Below are positions 34,349-45,022 of a stretch of 64,000 nucleotides of DNA, piece after piece. Position 1 is the first letter of the stretch, and each line of letters opens with the position of its first letter. This DNA comes from Haemonchus contortus (Eukaryota > Nematoda > Chromadorea > Rhabditida > Trichostrongylidae): the NCBI GenBank assembly GCA_000469685.2, contig LS997564.1, positions 41,496,240 through 41,560,239 of the forward strand. Direction: 5' to 3'. A program made the position numbers and the translations under genes. Below the pieces are notes generated by a model. The model was not told the DNA's origin. It searched no databases and saw only the letters and a program-made list of their open reading frames with translations.

Positions 34349-34549
34349 TACCCACGAGAATTCCACCGCAGGAGGCTCATGCTTCGGTTGTTGTGTTATG
34401 GATAAAATGAACAAAGTTTGGGCAGTGATAAGCAGAACTGGAAGACGCCCCTTAGTTATGGCAGTCCTGAAGTTGAGTTCTCCAGGCATGTGAACGACCA
34501 TTTCTCGCGATGAAACCGGAGAGGTTGGACCGCTTTGGCTTGATTCCAT
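34349..34549 (-). CDS. Candidate first exon of a minus-strand gene
   Basis: ATG opens 67 codons ending at a donor GTGAGA in phase 0; an acceptor-like CAAAACAG lies about 19 bases before ATG. It reads MESSQSGPTSPVSSREMVVH, then ELNFRTAITKGRLPVLLIT and AQTLFILSI, so a Ser/Pro-rich start is followed by a hydrophobic stretch that could span a membrane. No family recognised and no second exon joined. Confidence 0.3.
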
Positions 34550-35369
34550 GTTCCAATCTTGTCGCTGTTTTGTGGTCAGGTAGACCACAATATGACAGTC
34601 GACTGCATACCCTCGATATCATCGCACAATCGCCCTCATGTTCGCATTGGCGCTTTTGCGAAAATATTACATTTCTGGAGTGGCAGTAGATGAAAGGCCA
34701 CAGCTAGTAATTTATGATCCCTCCTTGTGTAGATTGTATGCGAAAAGCTCGAATGCTGTTGTGAGGGTGAGGGAATTGGGGCGAGGGGTGTCCTATCCGA
34801 GCTATTTCTGTCTTGTTGGTTGAGGATTTTGCTAGGAAATGGACCGAGGAAGGACCACGAGTTTGAAAGAGAGGAAAGGGTCTGTGAGCAGATGCAAGCA
34901 GATGGTACGAATCTCGTTTGTATGAACTTCCGAAGAATACGATGGCGATGACTATCAAGCAGGCAAAAATAGTTGTATTTGATTATTGAATTTTTCTGAC
35001 CAGTGAGATTGAAAAAGGTGGTTGTACAGAATGTAGCACCCTAGAGTCATTCGAGTCAGTATTCGTCCACATAAACTGTTGTTACTTCAGCTGAGAGCAG
35101 GGTTAAGAAGCTATAGGCTTGCAGATTAGCTGGCTTTCCCAATTGCAGATGCAGATGTCACGTATTACATCCAAACGCCATAGCACATTGAACAGAAGGC
35201 ATGGCAGCAGTCAAAAAGGGATGGAAGGGAACGAAAACCCTAATTTTCACCTTACCCAGACAGGTCATTTTCTCTGAGTCTCAGCTATGAATACAGTAGA
35301 TTTTTGTTGTACCTCTTTGGTTAATGTGCTGTTGTTTTGTATATTCCTAACTTTTGTCCTATAGCAGAT

Positions 35370-35561
35370 CGGCTGCATTCATAGTCCACGATTTGGCCCG
35401 CGAGCGAGCGACCGACCGCCGTTGAGGCGGTTGCCCCTTGTTTACAACTGAATCTTGGTCGATACTGCAGGGCGAGTAGTCAGTCCCCCAGTCGCTCGCT
35501 CGCTCCATCGGTCGGTCGGTCGCTCGCTCGCGGGCCAAATCGTGGACTGTGAAAGCAGCCA
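35370..35561. repeat. Fold-back element with ~49-bp arms
   Basis: Arms 35370-35418 and 35513-35561 are inverted copies; the inner 36 bases (AGTCCACGATTTGGCCCGCG, then GAGC and CGAC repeats) are exact. The inner ends are short tandem units (GAGC)n and (GACC)n. A MITE-like palindrome of 192 bp. Confidence 0.8.
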
Positions 35562-36456
35562 ATGACACAGAATTTATACTAAGCCCAGATTAGCCACGCG
35601 ATAGGATCAGGCGTAGGATCAGTCCGGATTGCTTAATAAAAATCGCCACATCAAGTGGGATCCATGCCAATGCTCCATGCCGCCGATGCATTCCTTTTTA
35701 GCACGCCTTGTGAGGTAAATCTCGTCTTGCATCCATTACTGATTGAAGCGTGAAGTGGTCCCATGAAAGATCGTTCTTGTGGGTGTGTTATCCGACCGTT
35801 GTGGTGTACGGATGGGAGTTGCGCCTAATGAATAACGACCTTGCGTCATCAAGATTCGCTTGTCGGACAGGCGTGTTTGGCCTGTTTATTGATACAATAA
35901 ACAGATGTAAAAAATAAACTTTACTCTTCCGATGAGATGTTTTGTATTAATTAACCGTTCCCAACCCTTGTGCCCCATTATTTTTTCCTTCTACCGATAA
36001 ATTCCCAATTTATGGTGTATCCTTTATTCCTATTCTTCGACTACCATCCCACTTACTTGAGTCTTCCTATTTGAGATAAATAACTTTTCTTCTATCTATT
36101 CATATCTAGAGCAAACCTTCTAGAGTGTTCCCTCGACCTCTTCCTTTCTAATAAAGAGGATTTTCCCTACTAAAACGACTTGAAATTTTTTGGCTTTTAC
36201 CGGCTATAGCTATGCTTTTTTACTGGCTCCTACCTATAGGTAATAACGCCTGCTCCGTCCTCCTCCATTGGTCCATCCACCTTCCACCTGCCTCAGTCCT
36301 TCACCTCCACTATTTCTCAAAGTGATAGGAAATCTCTTATGAACAACTTTTTTCGCTTCAGGGGACATTTTGACGATGTCATTTTTGGCTCTCCTTTTTT
36401 GCCATACTGTGATTGTGATTTCAGCTACATTTCCAGGGTTAGAACTGTCCACGGCC

Positions 36457-39400
36457 ATGGCCGGTGGTGTACAACAACCAACACTCCAACGGAAGAACAC
36501 CTTTCCACGCTTGGCTCATACCTGTGACCATGATTTTCGAAAGGAGTATAAAAATTCCGAGTAAGTTGTTTCGTCTTTACGATCGTTGAAATCGTTAAAT
36601 AATTCTGGAATGTACCGCTGCTCCTTTTTATTTTGTATAGCGTGGACCCGGTATTACTCTTAACCCTTTGACGACAATGCGGATTTCGATGTGACGCGCC
36701 CGGGTAGCACTGTCCCAGGAGAAACTTCTTTTACTGGCTTACTGAATTCAGCAATTGGTAAGAAACAAGAAAGTATGGCAGCTTCCAAAATTGGGTGGCA
36801 ATGTCCCATGTGCCAATCCTAGTGGCACCCACCGGTGAGTGCCATTGTCGTCAAAGGGTTGATATTCGTTGTGTACCATAATCGAGTGATCCGAATGTGA
36901 GACGAACGCAAGCGCCTAGTGGCGTCAAATGTTAACTTTGATCTCTCCGTTATCAGTTACATTTGATCGTTCCGGACTTCTTTTTTCCGGTTTTCGACTG
37001 TTTAATGGGTAAGGTCGAATGGGTGAAAAAAAAACCCATCACTCACTTGACTTCGATCGAGCGCTATCAGCACAAATCCTGGCATTGCCATCGATGGCAC
37101 TTTGTACTGTTATCTACACAACAGTTGTTTTATCTGAATGTTTCAGATTGGAGCGGAGGTTCCGCCGCAAAAAACTCGATCGGGCCGATTCGTCGCGAAT
37201 TCAAAGCGCATGGCGTTCGTTTTCTGACTATCTGTTCGGACGGAGCAATCGTCAAGCTCTAACGGACAGTAATGGTTCGACTGCCAACCTGTCCTATTTT
37301 GAGGTCGGTTAGTTCTTTAATACAACTTTAAGATTCAAGAAGAAGGTCTGGATACTTAGAATCACTTCCAATTACTTCCTTGTATTTCTTCAAATAAGAT
37401 AAGGTTGGAGTAGCAGGTAGCTTAAAACCGCAAAATGCTAAGCATTTTTGTAAGATGACTGAGAATCACTCGTATCGCAAATTTTTGGGAATGTTTTGCT
37501 TTCAATGTTTTCCTCTCTGTCAGCATTGGGAGATATATCATCATCTCGTTTTATGAAGCAAGTGGAACTGAACGGCGTGCAGAACCTGTTGTGCACGTGA
37601 AGTGCAGGGTTCTGCGAAAGAACGACTTATAAGAAGTCGACTTCGCAACAATTAGTGTTGAACTTCGGACTGTTGATGGTTTCATCGAGATCAGAGACAC
37701 ATTCCGCGAAGCAGTTAGTTCCGAAAATTGTGGTCAGAAAAGAATCATTGGCTCTCAAGGAGGCAGGTGTGGCTAGAAACGGGAAAAACATTCCGAAATG
37801 GCGCTCATCATGTCGATCAGCGACCTGAGGGACCTTTGAACGTTACTTCACTGTTTGTGTTGTCGTAAAAACGACACACCTCTTTTTCTTCTCTGTAAGT
37901 AATCTGGCGAAACTGATCTGGTCTAGAATTTTTCTTTGTGTCTTCATTCTTTTGGAATCTTCGAATGGCCTAAAATTCCCAGAAAAATGTCCTGTATGCC
38001 CGGCGAATATCCCCCTTCTATTTTCCGATTTTGAGCGAATTTCATTAGCTGCATAAAGTATCGTAATTGCATCAATCGGAGATCACCTGAATGTTTTGGT
38101 TGTCTTCCCGCTTTCACAGTTTTGAGCAGGTTTAGCACCTGGGTTGTTCTTAACTTTTATGTCAGAAGATGACAAAAAACATTGACATTGGGTGCGTAAC
38201 CACAACCATAATGTGAGAATGAAAGTCATGATCAATTTAAGAAGGGGCCAACTGAAACAGTAACGAGCGAGCTATAGCGACGTCTTTTGTCTTACTGCGG
38301 CCTCTACCCCGTCCCACCTTCGCAAGAGCGTTTTGGTCTTCGGGAGCCTCTTGATTTTACCTTGATGTACCGACACCTTTTCTAATTCTCGAGGTTCGAG
38401 TCCAGACAATTGCGGTAGCTCATCGAAAGCGGCTTCCCAGTCCCATTGCTTCTAAAGGAAATGGGTAAAGCGAACTCAAACGAATTCTTTCTTGTAGACG
38501 TATATATACCATGTCAAGTGAGAAGCTAAGGTTGTAGACGCTCAATAGATTTCCTGCACTCCTCTGTTGTGCACGTATCTCACGTGGTCTAGTCACCTAC
38601 AATTAGCCGAAGGACAATACAGTAGTCTTCATTGTCTCTGCGGTCGTTATTTTCCTGCACACCTACCCCTCGATGACTGTTTACGACTCCGGAGCTGTAA
38701 AAACATCTCCGATAGGGCCTAACCGCTGATCGTCAACATGACATCATGCGATAGGAATAGCAGCGCCTCGACTGACACACTAACCTTTTTGTTGTCATGC
38801 GTCAACTAAACAACAATAAACAGGTTCCGACATCTTTAAAGTCGTTGTCTGGCTAGTACAGTCGAGTAACAATGTGGAGGAACTGGTTGTCAGCTACTAA
38901 TAGCTACTGTCAATCATCCCTAGTACTTTAGTATGGTTGCCCAAAGGGACGGCTGTCAGAGAAGACCAGCCTAGGGGGATAAAGAGGAGATTGTAGAAAG
39001 TTTCCATAGGTAATAAGCTGACTCGTCAGATAGCTTTAGCTCTTCTGTGATTTTTACTCATGTTTGAGCCCAGCCCATGGAATTCACTCATTCTTCGACA
39101 AATACAATGTTAGTGTGAGTTAGGGTACTTTGCAGTAATGTCAGCTCCACATGTCTTGCACATGAACGATGTTTGTTTTCCGTTCTGCACCAGACACACC
39201 TGTCCTTCTTGCCCATGCCCATTGTCACATGATCCGAGATTCATGATCGCTTGCGACTTGCTCCAAAACAGCTGGAGCCAGGAAGTCTGCAGCATTACAG
39301 CAAAAAGTAGACGACGTGTCTTTTAAAAGTCAGTTGTCGCTAAGGAAGCACTGATTGCTCTGCGTGGGATGACGACAACGCGTTTTGGGTCTTCGCCAAG

Positions 39401-40967
39401 GCTTATACCGTGTACGATCAAAAGCTAGTTCCTTATTTTGGAAGCTCCTGGTGTCTTCATCTTTTTGCGTGACAATGTGAGGGACTGAAGAATTTCCACC
39501 CATGTAGGCCAACGAAGGTTCACCTTCATAGATTTTCTTGGGAATCAGAAACATGAAGGCAGGTACTGTAGGACCGGCTTGAAAAGTTCATCCAACGACT
39601 CTGTTTCAGCAGCTGCCATCTGAGTTGCTTTTTAAAATCTTATCTGAAATTCACGACAAATCATCGATATTGAATTGTCGAGCAGTTTGTGATCGATGGC
39701 ACTACGTTGTGGACAAGTTGGCGATGAACAGCGACGAATTCACTACGGTTGAGGTGAGTTTTAAGCCGAAAGTCGAAGGCCTACTGGGCCTACTTTATCG
39801 AGAATCGCCTGAATTTGTTTTTTAAAGCTCTCCCGGCTCGTCATCTCTGGCTTACCCCGTCGGGCAATTGAAATCAGACGAATCAACTACGGGTCCCAGC
39901 AGTCGTCAGCAATGATCGTCTCGCATGCGATGTTGCGACACGATGTACAGCTCTACTTCAGCTTTGCACACTTCAAAATTCTACGATTAGTTCTCAAGGT
40001 GAATCATTCGTTTTCTATCAGTAACTCTGAAAACTTGACAGTCGCATTTCCATTCAGAACCTGGCCCTAACTGATGAATTCGTCGATTTTCTCCGTGTAC
40101 AGCTTCTAAACAGTGATTTGTCGTCACTCACTCAGCTGTCACTTCATGCGGTTGACTTCTCCAGTTCGACTTCGTTGACGCTACACCGGCTTCTTGCAAT
40201 CGTCGCCAAACACCTCGGGATTTTTGAGGTAAGGCTTCCCAGGCGTTCCTCACATTTCCGACTATTTATGTCCCATTCCATTTCAGATTCGACTGTTTAT
40301 TATAATCACGGTGTTTTCAGTTGACTCAGTCTACTGGGATGCGTGCCGATAGTCTTACGGACGCTCATCTCGCTCAATTGGATGCGACGAAAATCCGTCG
40401 CATCACCATAGACGGTGTTCGCTTTGCGATGCCGCGACGTCGCGCGACATTGCGTGTTGGGGACGAAACGCTACGGCGGCTGGCTGAGCAGAGGAGCTTT
40501 CCGACGTTGGTGTTGGATCGTTGCAGTGTGACGACCAAGATGGTTTGTGACTATACGGAGGTGAGTGAACGGGCGACTCAACCCTGAGGGAACAGCATAA
40601 AAGTGAAAGTCTTGTAGGATTGGTTCGCATCGGCACACGAGTCAGAGAAGAGCTTGCGGTCACAGATCTGTACGGTGAAGCGTTGTGCAGCCGTTCGAGG
40701 ACCACAGTTCGAGGCCGAGTGCGAACGAAGAGGTCTGCACTGCAAGCACCGGCGTGGCAGTGGCAGTCTTATTCTTTACAATGTGCAGGCCGAACACGAC
40801 TTGACGGTACGTTTGCACTGCTTGATTTTCGTGATCGTCTCCTTCATGATTTAGCCGTAGACCTATCCGTTGGCTAAAGTGTGTCATTGCAGCAATTCAC
40901 TGTCGCCACGGAACCGCTCGAACCAGAAGAGCCAAAGAAGGAACGCGATGTTGAACATCACCCTTAA
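36457..40967 (+). CDS. F-box protein
   Basis: Eight exons agree in phase: 36457-36560, 37147-37303, 39610-39753, 39828-39998, 40058-40228, 40321-40560, 40618-40806, 40893-40967 (TAA); 416 residues. ATG in GCCATGG context follows a TTTCCAG site by 21 bases, a likely trans-splice acceptor. An F-box lies near residues 88-122: LPSELLFKILSEIHDKSSIL then CRAVCDRWHYVVD, with the usual LP, LL, V-C and W positions. F-box proteins bind SKP1 and bring substrates to SCF ubiquitin ligases. Before it is a basic segment with an IQ-like RIQSAWRSFSDYLFGR. After it come Leu-spaced segments (LYFSFAHFKILRLVLKNLAL, LSSLTQLSLHAVDF, KIRRITIDGVRF) that suggest an irregular leucine-rich substrate domain. AATAAA at 41148-41153. 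Exon 2 to exon 3 join spans a 2.3-kb intron and uses a weak donor (GTCGGT); exons 3-8 are firmest. Confidence 0.82.
36660..36862. mobile_element. piggyBac-type MITE in F-box gene intron 1
   Basis: Perfect 16-bp inverted repeats CCCTTTGACGACAATG (36664-36679) and its reverse complement (36843-36858) border a 203-bp element. The left flank is TTAA; the right is TTGA, a one-base change from the TTAA target. The internal sequence is non-coding. Terminal sequence TTAACCCTTTGAC is of piggyBac type. Confidence 0.85.
39110..39295 (-). CDS. Candidate small cysteine-rich frame in an F-box intron
   Basis: Minus-strand open frame ending in a stop, reading GSCDNGHGQEGQVCLVQNGK then QTSFMCKTCGADITAKYP. 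Two CxxC/CxxxxH-like clusters (C-DNGHG, C, CKTC) suggest metal binding. An acceptor-like GCTGCAG lies at its 5' side (about 39283-39289). A second minus-strand frame at 39330-39554 could be an upstream exon, but the phases did not match. May be a nested gene, a gene remnant, or chance. Confidence 0.3.
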   Translation of the reverse strand: MLQTSWLQLFWSKSQAIMNLGSCDNGHGQEGQVCLVQNGKQTSFMCKTCGADITAKYPNSH

Positions 40968-41153
40968 AATTCCACTCATCACTTGGACGAGTATGCTAGT
41001 AATCTCTGCTATCAATTAATAATTCGACAAAAATTGTATAGTCTCAAATTTTCCAAGTTAACATATGCCTGTACTATACTTTGACTTTTATGTAGAACTC
41101 AACATGTCAGTACATTCGGGTTATTTCTTTGTGAGGACACTTCTGTAAATAAA

Positions 41154-42115
41154 TTTGATGACTGTTGATGCTTGTATTCAATAGGGCTCAGGTTCCAAAT
41201 TATGTCGTTACCACGTTGAAGGTCTGTAAGGTTTGGCGGTAGTTTGCTGATTACCTTGCTTGACTCGAACAGAGCGGTAAAATAACAGATTTATCCTTAA
41301 GGCACACAATACAGCTAAGGCTGAGATCTTCACAGTGATTAAAGTGATAGTAGATAATACAATTGGTATACAATGCAATAGTGTAAACACAAAGGTTAAG
41401 ATACAATTAGTGTACAATACCAAGGTTAAATACAATGGCACTAAATGAATCCTAACGAGAGGGAAGAGTGCTGGCCCTACTTCTGAGGGCACCAATTTAT
41501 CTAAAGTTTCTCCCCTTCTTCTTGGGGATGAGGCTAACGCGCGTGTCCGACAGATATCCCCCTTCTAGGGTAATCCGAGATTGACTCCAGGCGAGAATGA
41601 ATCACCGGATGAGATCCATGCCCTTTTATAGGCAGCTCTTCCCCCGCACGGATATTGCGTAATTTTACTCTCTTTCTCTATCTCGACTTCGCGCTTTTCC
41701 TTACAGGTCTCTGGATCGGATTCAATTAACAAAGTCTAACCAAGCCTATGAGTTCGGTCGATTTCTGTTGAGTTTGTCTCTAAAGTGGCATAGTATAAAT
41801 GCAAATCCCATAAAGCGTGCATGATTTTTATAAAATGCAATGTAGTGTGGATGCACGGCGCATCCAAAGCAGTTCACTTCACGCTCTTGTAAAATTTTCG
41901 CTCCATATTGCGGGTGGTAGGCTCGCAGTTTTGGCGAAGGCAGTGTTAGCCCGTGTGAGCCGTCCGAGAAGCACTGTTTGTTCTTCTTCTGAAAGCATCG
42001 GCAGAGGAGGACGATGGTCTGAATTACCCGAGACCAACTTCGGTGCTCCTGTCTTTCTAGGAATGCTGAAGATGGCTAGGGCTGACTACGCCGACTACGG
42101 GGAACGTCCGATCCT
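41154..42115. other. Stretch without a supported gene
   Basis: No gene supported. An open frame at 41817-42218 has no motif and overlaps GC-rich repeat DNA. Confidence 0.45.
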
Positions 42116-42117
42116 AT

Positions 42118-42540
42118 CGTACTTCAAACTAGGTCACGCCGCATACATCGCACGCGGCGGGGCTCACCGCGATTTCGAGTTGGACACGTTCGAACCGTGT
42201 TGGGCTTCCACAGTTTAAATTATCTTACTGCGCGCCCGGGTGTTTGAATGGAAACTCAAATTGCGCCGTTGAGAATCGAATGAGATCTGCTTGTAGAAGA
42301 AGCAGAATGAAGTAGGATGAGACGTGTAAAGTTTTCCTCATGTAGAAAATGAAAAAGTTAGAAAATGAGGCAGTAAAGCGGTGAGTTGAAAAAGATTTCC
42401 TACTATAAATCGCTGCAGCGCTGATGTTGCATCCAAATGTCCGCGCGCGGGAAAATAATTCAAATCGCAAAACACCAGCTCGGCTTAAACCATTCTACTT
42501 CGAGAACGCAGTAGGCGGCGCGGCGCGTGCGGCGTGACCT
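42118..42540. repeat. Imperfect inverted repeat, GC-rich ends
   Basis: Ends around 42126-42160 (CTAGGTCACGCCGCATACAT and CGCACGCGGCG) recur in reverse at about 42508-42540 (GGCGCGTGCGGCGTGACCTG). Fold-back, MITE-like; borders approximate. Confidence 0.5.
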
Positions 42541-42839
42541 GGTTTCATCGACGATAGCAACGAAGCATACCCATCGTCTACATGAAGAAAATTTTAAGGT
42601 GCTGGCGCTGTTGGAGAATAGCTCGATGTTGGTGCTGGTGCTATGGAGAATGAGTTGGATGTAAGTCGGTTATTGTTGATTTTTTGTTACTCATGAACAC
42701 ATTTGCATGTTACCTTGCATGAATTGTTCAGATTTTTCGTTGCTAAACCCTCAATTTTTGGTATTTTTTTTATAAGAGGTGCCGCTGGAATAAGGTGTGA
42801 TGTCGCAATTTTGCTGCCTTCATTTTCGGGGGACGTGCG

Positions 42840-43077
42840 ATTCGTGCGATTCTTGGCGCGTGCGGCAAGTTGCGCGGCGAAATTCGCGATGATTCAAACA
42901 ACTCTAGCGCCTATTATTGGGGCGCAAACTTGAAGTAGAGTACTTTAGTAGGGTCGGACAATCCTTCTAACCTACTTTACTTCAAATTTGGACCCCAATG
43001 ATAGACGCTGCAGTCGTCCAAATCGCACCGAATTTCGCATCGCAACTTGCCGCGCGCACTCAAAATCGCACGAATCG
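42840..43077. repeat. Imperfect palindromic fold-back, ~105-bp arms
   Basis: Left arm 42840-42945 and right arm 42972-43077 are inverted copies with many substitutions. Shared words include GATTCGTGCGAT, CGGCAAGTTGCG, GCGAAATTCG and a TTTGAAGTA block at the inner ends. An older MITE-like element. Confidence 0.7.
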
Positions 43078-44669
43078 CCACAAACCCTTCATTTTCTGCG
43101 ACCACAATGACCTCAGAAAAAGCTGGACCGTTCTAAGTATTTCGTGTGTTGTGTTCTGTACACAATAATTGTTTTGCAAATTTTGAACAGATGTTTTCAG
43201 AAGTCCATACAATAGCTTCATAACAATGGCTCCCAATTTTCGGAGGAAATATTGTCGCTGACCTACAACAACATTACGTCCACAATTAGACAGTTAGTTG
43301 AACTTTCCGAATGTCTAAGATTTCTTTATGTCATCGTTCAGTTTGCTTACAATTGTTAATAAACAGAGCAATTCCGATTTTTTCTTATAAGGAAAGCTGC
43401 CAGCCGATTACCGTTGCTTTCTTGAAGCCATATCGGATCCATGCAGTATGGTGGCACTTATTCTCCCTGGATAGGATTCGCTCGCATGGACTCCTTGAAA
43501 GTGTTAGTTTTTTACGTCACAATAGTCTAAAACTTTTCGAGATTGGTGGGAGTGGCTGATGCGTGCGAATTGGACGTGTTAAGATAAATGTTCATATAGC
43601 TAGATATGATTTTATGCATGAAAAGCATTCTTTCTAGTAAATGGCTTCTCCGTTTTCTGCCACATCCTGCTGCTGGTCGAAGGTGGAAACGCGTGTCTTC
43701 AACGGTACTGACAACTACTACTTAGAAGAGGTTATTATTAATCATATATTCAAGATGTAATTTGATCATAGTGTTTTGGTCAGCAATGAGTGATGATAAT
43801 CGAACAACACACCTGGTCAGTTCAGTAAAGATTTTCGTTTATTAAACGCTTTACAAGGACCCTGGGCTTGTTGGAGAGGGTAGGGGGCTTAGAAGGTTAG
43901 GGGGCTAGAGCGCGAAGAAAGATGGCTAACCGGCTTTTCGAGTTCATAATGGTATTTGGGAACATTTTTTAGCCGAAAGTATAGTTTTTTTTCGATTAAA
44001 CCATTGGAGAAAAGGAGCACCGGGATGGTTGAGTCACTTTCATGTTTACCACTTTGTGATAATCCGGGAAGCTACTCCGCGTAGATAGGACGTTTGGCCT
44101 GACCTTCCTACGTTATCTTATCAGCGTATAGACGATACGTACTCTAATGCTTTTTCCCTCTTTATTACGTTAACTTATCTTCAAGGAAAAAGACCAAGTA
44201 ATTGAACAATATGCGAAAAAAAAAATCTTTGGGAAAGCCATCCCGTTAAAAATAGTGCGCAGGTAACTAGCAAGGGTTGGCCCTTGACAGTGGCTTTCCA
44301 AAACCATCTGAGACCACCTCGCATCTTGACGAGTTTCAGCAAGGCGACCGAAGTGGAGCGTGGTGTCCCACACTCTTCTAGTGATTACGGCTCTACCATT
44401 TCCTCATAATCATGCTTAAACCGAACTGTAACTTCGCAATTGAGCACATGTCGATTGGAATGAGCCATGGCATCGTGCCAGCAGAGTTCCACAGCCAATA
44501 TAAGCAAAAGTCGACGAAGTGCCACAGATGGTGCAGTAGATTCAACTGGATTACTCCTCCTTAACCTTATTCCAACTACTTTCCACCTAAAACTATTACA
44601 AGCCCTTTTCTCTCCGAATGTTGAACTCGATCACAAGCGCACCCATTCAATCAGGAAGCGCTCGCGAAG
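43078..44669. other. Stretch without a supported gene
   Basis: No supported coding or RNA gene. A short frame at 43641-43759 (MASPFSATSCCWSKVETRVF) has no context to support it. Confidence 0.4.
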
Positions 44670-44681
44670 AATCTTTGGTCT
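44670..44681. repeat. Left target-site duplication of the Penelope element
   Basis: AATCTTTGGTCT at 44670-44681 recurs at 48288-48299, directly outside the two ends of the Penelope-like element. Confidence 0.85.
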
Positions 44682-45022
44682 TAAGGATAATCTTCTTTAA
44701 GCCTTTCAAGATTGAACACAATTTATTAAGCCAACGTTTCGGCGCTGCTTCGCCTTCTTCAGGGCCTGAAGTAGTGCAAAGCATTGTGTGGCATGCTCGC
44801 CCAAAAGCCTTAACAAAACTCCAGCAAAAACCAAAGTAGACCAGCAAACCCCAAAGGTACAGATCGAATGAGGCATGGATTACTCACCTTGGAATCCGCC
44901 GTTAAGACAAGAGGACGACCACCCTCGTAATAACTGTTGTTTAAAATGAATAGTAACACCTCCCACTGACCTCATCGTAGATCAAAGATTACACAGGTCA
45001 AGGAAGGGTGCGAGTTCACGGG
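44681..45022 (-). repeat. 3' pseudo-LTR of the Penelope-like element
   Basis: 342-bp copy nearly identical to 47666-48007. Its inner end covers the last codons of the reverse transcriptase frame (stop at 44982-44984). Confidence 0.92.

Noticed and set aside
38380..38410. GGTTCGAGTCC, resembling a tRNA B box
   Set aside because: Flanking bases do not form T-arm or acceptor stems; no A box at the right distance.
41817..42218. 133-codon plus-strand frame
   Set aside because: No motif; overlaps the GC-rich fold-back at 42118-42540.
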